The position numbers and the translations under genes were made by a program. From Desulfobacteria bacterium (GTDB taxonomy: Bacteria; Desulfobacterota; Desulfobacteria; Desulfobacterales; C00003060), in NCBI GenBank assembly GCA_030145035.1, contig JAQYWL010000361.1, positions 1 through 11,789 on the forward strand: 11,789 bases of DNA, in the 5' to 3' direction. Numbering within the stretch: the stretch's first letter is position 1; each line of letters starts with the position of its first letter. Positions 6,434 to 11,789 of this stretch are shown here, in pieces. Below the pieces are notes generated by a model. The model was given only the letters and a program-made list of their open reading frames with translations. It ran no database searches and was not told the DNA's origin.

Positions 6434-7669
6434 GTGGAACAAAGCAACACTCCACAATTGATTGAACTTGGCCGGACGAGAGAGACTATACTCAGGGATA
6501 TACCGGATGGCCCGGATTCTTGCCTGACCTGCGGTATATGTTCCGGCCGCTGTATGGCAACCGGCATTGACGGCTTTGATACACGCAAGATTGTGCGCAT
6601 GGCCATGCTCGGCATGGAGGAAGAGTTGGTGGGATCACGCTGGCCCTGGATCTGCACTATGTGCGGCCGGTGTCAATATGTCTGCCCAATGGATATCGAT
6701 ATATTAGGACTTATAAGAACAATCCGGAGCCTGAGAAACCAGGACGATGTACCCGGTAACCTTCACAAAGGGATCATGGCGGCCCTGAAGACCGGAAACA
6801 ACTTTTCAATACCAAAGGATGATTTTATCTTGATCATGGAGGATGTGGCTGAGGAGTTTGCCGAAGAGGAGGGTTTTCAAGACTTTAAATTCCCGCTGGA
6901 TAAAAAAGGAGCCAATGTCCTTTGCACTGTCCACGGCAAGCTCCCGTTCGCAAACACGGACGACATGAAGTTCTGGTGGAAGATCTTCTATGCGGCCGGT
7001 GAGGACTGGACTGTCCCTCCAGAAAACTGGGAGGGGGTCAACTGGGCGATTTACACCGGCAATGACGAGGCCATGAAGACCATGGTCGGCAGGATTGTGG
7101 AAAATATGGAAAAACTTGAGGCAAAAAATCTCCTCTTGCCAGAATGAGGACATGCCTACATGGCGACCAGGTTGGGTCTGCAAAAATGGTTCCCGGACTT
7201 CTTTAACAAATACGGCGTGTACACGGTCTTTGATCTAATGATAAAATACATCAAGGAAGGAAGAATAAAGGTGGACAGGTCGAGTCATCCGGAACTTGCT
7301 ACCTATCATGATCCCTGCAATTACGGAAGAAAGTCCGAGATGTTTTTCGGTCACGGCTATTTTAAGGAACCGCGGTGGCTCATGGATCAGTGCTGCGAAA
7401 ACTGGGTAGACATGTATCCAAACCGCCACCATCAGTTCTGCTGTGGAGGAGGAGGTGGCTCATGGCTTACGCCGTACAACAAAGAAAGGGTGTTTTGCGG
7501 AAGACGAAAGGTGGACCAGATCAAGGCGACTGGCGCCAAGCTGGTTGTCGCGCCGTGCCACACCTGTAATGACCAGCTTAAAAAGAGTCTGAAAAAAGAG
7601 TATCATCTGGACGATCTTGAGGTAAAGTACTTGTGGGAGGTGGTCGCAGATGCCATCGTCACGGCGTAA
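6434..7669 (+). CDS. HdrC-HdrB fusion (HdrD-like) iron-sulfur protein with CCG domains, selenocysteine-containing (UGA read-through)
   Basis: The frame is broken only by TGA at 7145-7147; both sides are in the same frame and give 411 aa. Residues 30-84 hold two HdrC-type [4Fe-4S] motifs, CLTCGICSGRC and CTMCGRCQYVCP. Residues 155-250 are a first, divergent CCG-type domain in which the family motif ECGHAY appears as E-U238-GHAY. Residues 290-380 are a complete second CCG domain: C295, CCGGGGG (C336, C337) and PCHTC (C375, C378). CCG domains bind the noncubane [4Fe-4S] clusters that carry out disulfide chemistry in HdrB/HdrD. A SECIS-like hairpin follows at 7163-7181. GTG 6434 is the start because AAGGAG (6421-6426) lies 7 bp upstream; the nearer-looking ATG 6414 is out of frame and soon stops. 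An internal ATG at 7160 could mislead a gene caller into reporting two genes. The family assignment is firm; selenocysteine is a strong inference. Confidence 0.88.
7163..7181 (+). promoter_or_regulatory. Putative bacterial SECIS hairpin in the HdrCB gene
   Basis: G7163-C7181 and C7164-G7180 pair, U7179 is bulged, then GACC (7165-7168) pairs with GGUC (7175-7178) around the loop AGGUUG (7169-7174). The loop begins AGGU, the same four bases that begin the E. coli fdhF SECIS loop. The loop guanines lie 23-24 nt after the UGA, the same distance as in the mvhD hairpin. The bulge is on the 3' side, as in the mvhD hairpin. Confidence 0.75.
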
Positions 7670-7686
7670 AACAAGTATCCGCATTT

Positions 7687-7714
7687 GAACTTAGCTCCGC
7701 TTCGCTCAGCAATT
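7687..7714 (-). repeat. 28-bp dispersed repeat, copy B (inverted relative to copy A)
   Basis: GAACTTAGCTCCGCTTCGC (7687-7705) and the next nine bases are the reverse complement of 1247-1274 with two mismatches. It starts 18 bp after the HdrCB stop codon, so copies A and B face each other across the block from mvhD to hdrCB. Confidence 0.8.
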
Positions 7715-7718
7715 GGTT

Positions 7719-7758
7719 GAGTAGTCGAGTGGTTGAGTAGTCGAGTAGTCGAGTAGTC
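7719..7758 (+). repeat. 8-bp tandem array, five units
   Basis: The units are GAGTAGTC, GAGTGGTT, GAGTAGTC, GAGTAGTC, GAGTAGTC. Four are identical. The array lies between repeat copy B and the end of the antitoxin gene and has no inverted partner nearby. Confidence 0.9.
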
Positions 7759-7763
7759 GGCTC

Positions 7764-8033
7764 CTACCGTATCTCCTGCAGCCGTTCAACTAGCCACAAG
7801 TTGACCAATGTTTCTGGCGAAATACCACGTGCACGGGCCTGAGCCTCAACTCGTGCGTAGACTTCCGGAGCAAGGGTTACACGCCGTCTACGTTTGGCCC
7901 TGACTTCGAATTCAACTTCGTGGGTCTGATCCCAATAGTCGGCCAGACTATGAGTATCCCAAAAGTTAGCAATCTCTTCTGGCGTACGTGCCTTTGAGAT
8001 GCTGGTGAGTTGTGTGTCCTTACTTACGTTCAT
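7764..8033 (-). CDS. CopG-family (BrnA-like) antitoxin, apparently without a toxin partner
   Basis: This 89-aa protein on the minus strand has the typical N-terminal segment FWDTHSLADYWDQT of the CopG antitoxin family, then a basic stretch (RAKRRRRVTL) forming the DNA-binding beta strand, and a ribbon-helix-helix end (APEVYARVEAQARARGISPETLVNLWLVERL). Members bind their own promoter and neutralise a toxin, commonly a BrnT-type RNase, encoded just upstream. The ribosome binding site AAGGAG (plus-strand 8044-8049) lies 10 bp before the ATG. No toxin-like frame is visible in the 450 bp upstream or in the short downstream spacer, so the gene appears orphaned, or it may act on a toxin elsewhere. 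It is transcribed convergently to the redox cluster. The 8-bp array ends 5 bp past its stop codon. Confidence 0.82.
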   Translation of the reverse strand: MNVSKDTQLTSISKARTPEEIANFWDTHSLADYWDQTHEVEFEVRAKRRRRVTLAPEVYARVEAQARARGISPETLVNLWLVERLQEIR

Positions 8034-8486
8034 AATGTTTTCGCTCCTTCTTATCCATATCTCGCGCAGTCAAGATCAGAAAGGTTATTATTTGTCAACA
8101 GCTCAAAACATAAACTCTATCAATTCTTGAATATACCTAACTTGCCTTATCAACAAGTCTTTTTCAACTCGTTTGCTCTCAAAAACTGGGCCAATACCGG
8201 TTCTAATAGCCTACTCATGTTTTTTTGGTTTGTACGATGCGGACGACGCCTTGACAAATCTTATGATTTCGGTTAGATATCGGTACCAAAATTGGTCAAC
8301 TCTTGGCTTATAATCATGGTAAGCATCCTTGAGTTTTTGGGTGCTTGAACCAAACGCAATATGTTAATCCAGTACTTGAATTGGCACACAGCCACGTTTC
8401 GATAGAAGCATAGAACACTCGATGTAATGTTTTAGCCTTCCCTTTCTTACCAACTGTGCTAACTGTGTAATTTGGAGAATGCTGGG
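8034..8486. other. AT-rich gene-free stretch between the divergent antitoxin and histidine kinase genes
   Basis: No convincing gene is present in 453 bp. Both flanking genes point away, so their promoters should lie here. The plus-strand open frame at about 8010-8276 has no family-like features. On the minus strand, two overlapping frames read like protein but have no clear start: one from about 8470 to the stop at 8314, and another, one frame over, from 8363 to the stop at 8211 (it contains KLKDAYHDYKPRVDQFWYRY). They could be a frameshifted gene relic, but I do not recognise the family. No toxin partner for the antitoxin is evident. Confidence 0.5.
8251..8279 (+). promoter_or_regulatory. 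Possible sigma70-type promoter upstream of the hybrid kinase
   Basis: A perfect -35 hexamer TTGACA (8251-8256) is followed by a 17-bp spacer and TAGATA (8274-8279), which matches the -10 consensus at only three of six positions. It would leave a leader of about 200 nt before the kinase. This is a weak call. Confidence 0.28.
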
Positions 8487-9731
8487 ATGAACGGAAAACC
8501 GACCTATGAAAAATTGGAACAAAGAGTTAATAAGCTAGAGAAAGAAGCACTTGACCGCAAGCGGGCTCGGGCTGAGGAAGAGAAAAGAGAACTTGAAGCA
8601 AAATTCCACCAAGCCCAGAAGATAGAGGCGATTGGCACCTTGGCCGAAGGTATTGCCCATGACTTTAACAATCTGTTCATGGCCATACAGGGGAATGTCT
8701 CTTTGATGCTCTTTCATATCGATTCCACCCATCCCCATTACGAAGTGCTGAACAACATTGCAAAGCAGGTCAAGAACGGCACCCAACTAACCAGACAGCT
8801 TCTGGGATATTCCAGGAAAGGTAGATACTATGTCCAGCCGATCAACCTGAACCAAATAGTGGAAGAGACCTCTGAGACCTTTGGCAGAACAAAGAAGGAG
8901 ATTTCAATTCATCGAGACCTGGTAGAGGACTTGTTTGCCATAGAGGCAGATCAGGGTCAGATTGAGCAGGTCCTTTTGAACCTGTTTGTAAATGCTGGAG
9001 ATGCCATGCCTCTTGGTGGAGATCTTATCTTGAAGACCATGAATGTCACCGACAAGGACATGGATGGCAAGCTGTATGATCCAAAGCCCGGCAACTATGT
9101 CCAGCTAACGGTCACAGACACTGGTAGAGGTATGGATAAAGAGACCATGGAGCGCATGTTTGATCCGTTTTTCACCACCAAGGAGATGGGCCGGGGCACG
9201 GGTCTTGGCCTGGCTTCGACCTATGGGATTATCAAGGGCCATGGTGGGTACATTGATGTGGAATCTGAGAAAGGCCGGGGCACGACCTTCACTGTTAATC
9301 TGCGTGCAACAGAGGAGAAGGTTGAGGAAACTGTCAGGGCTGCCGAGCAAATCGTTAAGGGAACTGGCACTATCCTTCTGGTCGATGATGAAGATAGGGT
9401 CATGGACGTAGGGACCAGGTTGATAGAAAGATTGGGCTACGCTGTGCTTGAGGCCAGAGGCGGCAGGGAGGCCGTTGAGATCTACAAAGACAATAAAGAC
9501 AAAATCGACCTGGTCATCCTCGACCTGGTCATGCCACGCATGGGCGGTGAAGAAGCCTATGACAGGATGAAGGACATCAATCCCAATGTAAAGGTTCTCC
9601 TTGCAAGCGGATACAGCGTAGACAGCCGGGCGAAAGAGATATTGAAATGTGGTTGTGATGCCTTCATTCAGAAGCCCTTTGACGTACAAGAGCTGTCTCA
9701 AAAAACAAGAGACGTTCTGGACAAGAAATAG
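8487..9731 (+). CDS. Hybrid histidine kinase with C-terminal receiver domain
   Basis: The protein is 414 aa from ATG 8487, which follows GGAG (8474-8477) by 9 bp; TTG 8472 would add five residues. Residues 4-45 are a charged coiled coil. Residues 46-112 are the HisKA dimerisation domain with phospho-accepting His58 in EGIAHDFNN. Residues 150-275 are the HATPase domain, with an N box (LLNLFVNA), G1 (DTGRGM, 211-216) and G2 (GRGTGLGL). Residues 295-412 are a receiver domain with acidic residues VDDED, phospho-acceptor Asp346 (VILDLVMP) and conserved Lys396 (QKPF). There is no sensor: related proteins usually have PAS domains after the same type of coiled coil, but here the coil joins HisKA directly. 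There are no membrane segments, so it is a cytoplasmic phosphorelay kinase. Input signal and output partner are unknown. A terminator follows immediately, so it is likely monocistronic. Confidence 0.9.
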   Translation: MNGKPTYEKLEQRVNKLEKEALDRKRARAEEEKRELEAKFHQAQKIEAIGTLAEGIAHDFNNLFMAIQGNVSLMLFHIDSTHPHYEVLNNIAKQVKNGTQLTRQLLGYSRKGRYYVQPINLNQIVEETSETFGRTKKEISIHRDLVEDLFAIEADQGQIEQVLLNLFVNAGDAMPLGGDLILKTMNVTDKDMDGKLYDPKPGNYVQLTVTDTGRGMDKETMERMFDPFFTTKEMGRGTGLGLASTYGIIKGHGGYIDVESEKGRGTTFTVNLRATEEKVEETVRAAEQIVKGTGTILLVDDEDRVMDVGTRLIERLGYAVLEARGGREAVEIYKDNKDKIDLVILDLVMPRMGGEEAYDRMKDINPNVKVLLASGYSVDSRAKEILKCGCDAFIQKPFDVQELSQKTRDVLDKK

Positions 9732-9762
9732 GCTCTGCTCTGTTTAAGAGCCCTAATTTTTT
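9731..9762 (+). terminator. Rho-independent terminator after the hybrid kinase
   Basis: GGCTCT (9731-9736) pairs perfectly with AGAGCC (9747-9752) around a 10-nt loop. Four bases later comes a run of six T (9757-9762). The stem begins on the last base of the kinase stop codon. Confidence 0.8.
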
Positions 9763-9949
9763 AGGTTTCTAAACGATATCACAACTTTTTCACTAAGAAG
9801 TGCCCCGAGAGATGGGGGACTATGTTGAATAAGTCTGGTGCGAAGATTTTGAGGAGTGGTTGATAAAAACAACAGAACGGGATAAGGATAGACAACGGTA
9901 CAGTTTAGACTCATTAGACCCAACATTCCATTATTCCCCGGCCCAGACA

Positions 9950-10017
9950 CTGGCCCAGACCGGGATTTATCAGCTTGTAGCCTATAATAAGCCGAAGCGC
10001 CCCTGGCCCAGACCGGG
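9950..10017 (+). repeat. 15-bp direct repeat, two copies 53 bp apart (start to start)
   Basis: CTGGCCCAGACCGGG occurs identically at 9950-9964 and 10003-10017. A partial copy, GGCCCAGAC, precedes the first at 9940-9948. The unit can form a short CCGG-containing structure. Function is unknown. Confidence 0.8.
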
Positions 10018-10074
10018 TTTTTCTCCCCTGGGCATGATCCAACTTCTGTCGCGCCAGGGCGGGCAGGGCAGGCC

Positions 10075-10100
10075 AATTGTGATCGAAGCGAACTAAGTTC
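10075..10100 (+). repeat. 28-bp dispersed repeat, degraded copy C
   Basis: The segment starts AATTGTG and ends CGAAGCGAACTAAGTTC. It matches copy A along its length with small deletions and substitutions and has the same orientation as copy A. A nearby TTCTACAACTT (10114-10124) also occurs at 1065-1075 in the copy A spacer, which suggests that a longer element has decayed. Confidence 0.55.
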
Positions 10101-10151
10101 AACGTTTCAGATGTTCTACAACTTAATAGTATAGAAATTCCTTTTTTTGGA

Positions 10152-10193
10152 GCGGCGAAGCCGCGTTATATAAAATCGCGCAGCGATTTTATA
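10152..10193. repeat. Two adjacent perfect hairpins upstream of the second kinase
   Basis: Hairpin 1 has a GCGGC/GCCGC stem with a GAA loop (10152-10164). Hairpin 2 has an 11-bp perfect stem, TATAAAATCGC (10169-10179) with GCGATTTTATA (10183-10193), and a GCA loop. No T run follows on the plus strand; reading the minus strand, an A/T-rich tract with seven T on the plus strand (10142-10148) lies beyond hairpin 1. They end 22 bp before the kinase ATG. They may be a protein-binding palindrome, an mRNA leader structure or a REP-like element. Confidence 0.8.
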
Positions 10194-10215
10194 ACTTGAG
10201 CATAGGAGATTTACC

Positions 10216-11655
10216 ATGAACATTGCCGTCGTAGGTGGGGGTACCCGGTGTCGTAACCTCTTGGATTTGATTGAAAGACACTCTTTTCAAGAGATATTTC
10301 CCAAAGTAGTGGCCGTGGCCGACAAAAGAGACAACGCTGCCGGTCTGGTCAAGGCAAGAAAAAAAGGTCTGTTCGTCACAAAGGATTATAATGATTTCTT
10401 TGGTAGAGTCGATATTGATCTTATTATTGAACTGACGGGCAATCAGGATATTTACGATGATATCTTGCGCAAAAAGAGAAACACGGTCCAGGCCGTGGAC
10501 CACCGGATTGCGGAGCTTTTACGGGAGATTTCTGTTGTTTACGACGACCAGAATGCAACAAGACAGGAGCTTAGAGAGACAAGAGCAAGGTACGATGTGA
10601 TAATGAATGTGGCCATTAACGAGAACGTTATGGTCATAGCGCCTGATTACCGAATTCTGGATATCAATGAGACCCTGTTGAAAAAGTTGGGCCTTGAAAG
10701 GGAGGAGGCCATTGGTCGATACTGCTACGAAGTTTCACACTATCGTAACGCACCATGCTCTGGCGAAAGACAACCCTGTCCGCTGCCCGAAGCCCTCAAA
10801 AGCCAGAAGCCTTCCCAGACAACCCATAGTTTCCCGGACAAGGATGATAGAGAGCTTTTTTATGCAGTTTCCTGCTATCCTCTCTTTGAAAACGGTGACG
10901 TGATCGGGGTGGTAGGAATATCAAGGAACATCACAAAGGATGTGAATATTCAGAAGGTCATGATGCAGCAAGAGAAATTGGCTTCCATTGGTCGGTTGGC
11001 AGCCGGCGTAGCCCATGAAATCAATAACCCGATGACCACAATTCTGACCAGCGTCATGTTGATGCAGGAGGATACCGACCCTGCTGATCCAAGATACCAG
11101 GAATTGCAAACTATTACCGACGAGACTCTGCGCTGTTCTAAGATCGTTACCAGCCTTCTCGATTTTGCTCGCCAGATGAAACCGTCCAAGACAGCACATA
11201 ACCTCAACGATGTTGTCATGGAATGTGTTGTACTAACCAGAAAACAGGCGGCGTTCAATGATGTGGTCATAGAGGAGAGCCTTTCAGATGATCTGCCGCT
11301 CACTAACATAGATAAAGATAAGATTGAACAGGCTCTGATCAACCTCACACTTAATGCAGTAGAAGCGACTGATCCCGGAGGAAAAGTCACCCTTTCTGTG
11401 AAATTTGTTCCGGAAACTGAAACGTTCGAAATTACGGTCAGCGACTCAGGGAGGGGTATTCCAAATGAAGATATGGATAAAATCTTTGATCCATTTTTTA
11501 CAACCACGAAAAATGGAACCGGTCTGGGATTGGCCATAACTCTTGGCATCATTGAACAGCATGGTGGAACCATAGATGTGCAGAGCAAATTAGGCCAGGG
11601 GACGACTTTCACACTCAGACTGCCTCTTGACCGGGGAGATAAGGATGTCCATTGA
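10216..11655 (+). CDS. PAS-domain histidine kinase with N-terminal Rossmann-like nucleotide-binding domain
   Basis: The protein is 479 aa; AGGAG (10204-10208) sits 7 bp before the ATG. Residues 1-95 look like an NAD(P)-type Rossmann fold: beta strand NIAVVGGGTRC with glycine-rich loop, VVAVADKR at the end of a second strand, and VDIDLIIELTGN at a later strand, as in dehydrogenase/Gfo-Idh N-terminal domains. Residues 97-130 are a coiled coil. Residues 130-245 are a PAS domain containing C170, C181 and C188 in a CSGERQPCP segment, common in PAS_4-type sensors. HisKA follows with His267 (GVAHEINNP), then HATPase with an N box (LINLTLNA), G1 DSGRG (410-414) and G2 NGTGLGL (433-439). There are no membrane segments, so it is cytoplasmic. 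Its stop overlaps the response regulator start by 11 bp, giving a cotranslated pair. A redox or nucleotide-sensing input is inference. Confidence 0.9.
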   Translation: MNIAVVGGGTRCRNLLDLIERHSFQEIFPKVVAVADKRDNAAGLVKARKKGLFVTKDYNDFFGRVDIDLIIELTGNQDIYDDILRKKRNTVQAVDHRIAELLREISVVYDDQNATRQELRETRARYDVIMNVAINENVMVIAPDYRILDINETLLKKLGLEREEAIGRYCYEVSHYRNAPCSGERQPCPLPEALKSQKPSQTTHSFPDKDDRELFYAVSCYPLFENGDVIGVVGISRNITKDVNIQKVMMQQEKLASIGRLAAGVAHEINNPMTTILTSVMLMQEDTDPADPRYQELQTITDETLRCSKIVTSLLDFARQMKPSKTAHNLNDVVMECVVLTRKQAAFNDVVIEESLSDDLPLTNIDKDKIEQALINLTLNAVEATDPGGKVTLSVKFVPETETFEITVSDSGRGIPNEDMDKIFDPFFTTTKNGTGLGLAITLGIIEQHGGTIDVQSKLGQGTTFTLRLPLDRGDKDVH

Positions 11656-11789
11656 GCGTACTCCTCGTATCCTGGTCATAGATGATGAACTCCCTATCTG
11701 CGAGAATTGCGTAAAGATATTGTCCCAAATGGAATGTGAAGTTGAATATGCTCTGAACGGATATCATGCCCTAAAAATAGTGGAAGAGA
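11645..11789 (+). CDS. Response regulator, receiver domain (3' truncated by window edge)
   Basis: Only the first 48 residues are visible. They begin MSIERTPRILVIDDELPICE, the first beta strand and acidic pair (VIDDE) of a CheY-like receiver domain, followed by helix 1 and VEYALNGYHALKI, the second strand and helix. The phospho-acceptor Asp lies beyond the window, so the output domain cannot be seen. A sigma54-activator (NtrC-type) or a stand-alone receiver are both possible. The ATG overlaps the end of the kinase gene by 11 bp, so the two form a cognate two-component system. Confidence 0.88.
   Translation, partial: MSIERTPRILVIDDELPICENCVKILSQMECEVEYALNGYHALKIVEE

Larger units (their letters stand above)
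9763..10215. other. Gene-free repeat-bearing spacer upstream of the second kinase
   Basis: Short open frames exist on both strands (for example plus strand 9860-10096), but they are proline/glutamine-rich, cross the repeats, and match no family. The spacer contains a small CCCC/GGGG hairpin (9803-9817), two ATTCC-type 8-mers (9922-9937), a 15-bp direct repeat (9950-9964 and 10003-10017), a degraded copy of the 28-bp element (10075-10100) and two strong hairpins (10152-10193). No clear promoter could be placed. Confidence 0.6.

Noticed and set aside
5955..6455. 166-aa minus-strand open frame across the end of the QmoB-like gene
   Set aside because: It lies antisense to a clear MvhD domain and shows no domain of its own.
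7160..7669. Independent 169-aa CCG-domain gene starting at ATG 7160
   Set aside because: The frame continues upstream through the TGA to HdrCB, the ATG lies inside the conserved GHAYMATR segment, and no ribosome binding site precedes it.
1745..8275. Shared 14-mer TATGATTTCGGTTA at 1745-1758 and 8262-8275
   Set aside because: A single 14-bp match in a window of this size is not far from chance and the flanks do not align.
8010..8276. 88-aa plus-strand open frame overlapping the antitoxin start
   Set aside because: It begins antisense to the antitoxin gene, is low in charged residues and rich in aromatic residues as AT-rich spacer often is, and has no family-like segment.
9860..10096. 78-aa plus-strand open frame and its minus-strand counterparts in the spacer before the second kinase
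   Set aside because: The sequence is made of direct repeats and the degraded 28-bp element, with no ribosome binding site and no recognisable protein features.

Overview
The window looks like a chromosomal segment of a strictly anaerobic Desulfobacterota (deltaproteobacterial) sulfate reducer or syntroph. The reasons are a Wood-Ljungdahl methylene-tetrahydrofolate reductase (metV-metF) embedded in heterodisulfide-reductase (Hdr/Qmo/Mvh-type) electron-transfer genes, two in-frame UGA codons that look like selenocysteine, several PAS/HisKA-type histidine kinases, and intergenic spacers built from short-period tandem and inverted repeats. The species cannot be named from the sequence alone.

Left and centre (1-7669, all + strand) is one long redox cluster. 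In order it holds the C-terminal half of an HdrA, a small MvhD/FrhD-type [2Fe-2S] protein, MetV, MetF, a QmoA/HdrA-like flavoprotein, a QmoB-like HdrA-MvhD fusion, and an HdrC-HdrB (HdrD-like) iron-sulfur protein. The MvhD gene (1295-1711) and the HdrCB gene (6434-7669) each appear as two open frames separated by a single TGA. In both cases the two halves are in the same frame, the TGA sits where the family has a functional cysteine, and a small hairpin with a G-rich apical loop lies about 24 nt downstream. I therefore read both as complete selenoproteins (138 and 411 aa) and not as broken genes.

Together the genes suggest a multi-subunit flavin/iron-sulfur complex that couples methylene-THF reduction (or methyl-THF oxidation, if the pathway runs in reverse) to ferredoxin, NADH, thiol/disulfide or membrane electron pools. 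It resembles the MetVF-HdrABC-MvhD complex of acetogens, but has two different HdrA modules and two selenocysteines.

The right part (7670-11789) is different: a repeat-rich spacer, an orphan CopG-type antitoxin on the minus strand, about 450 bp with no convincing gene, a hybrid histidine kinase-receiver protein followed by a terminator, a second repeat-rich spacer with strong hairpins, and then a histidine kinase with an N-terminal Rossmann-like domain. That kinase overlaps the start of a response regulator that runs off the window.

The spacers contain arrays of 7-8 bp units, often as opposed arms of large inverted repeats. A 28-bp element occurs in opposite orientations just before mvhD and just after hdrCB, so it brackets the selenoprotein block; a degraded third copy lies upstream of the second kinase.
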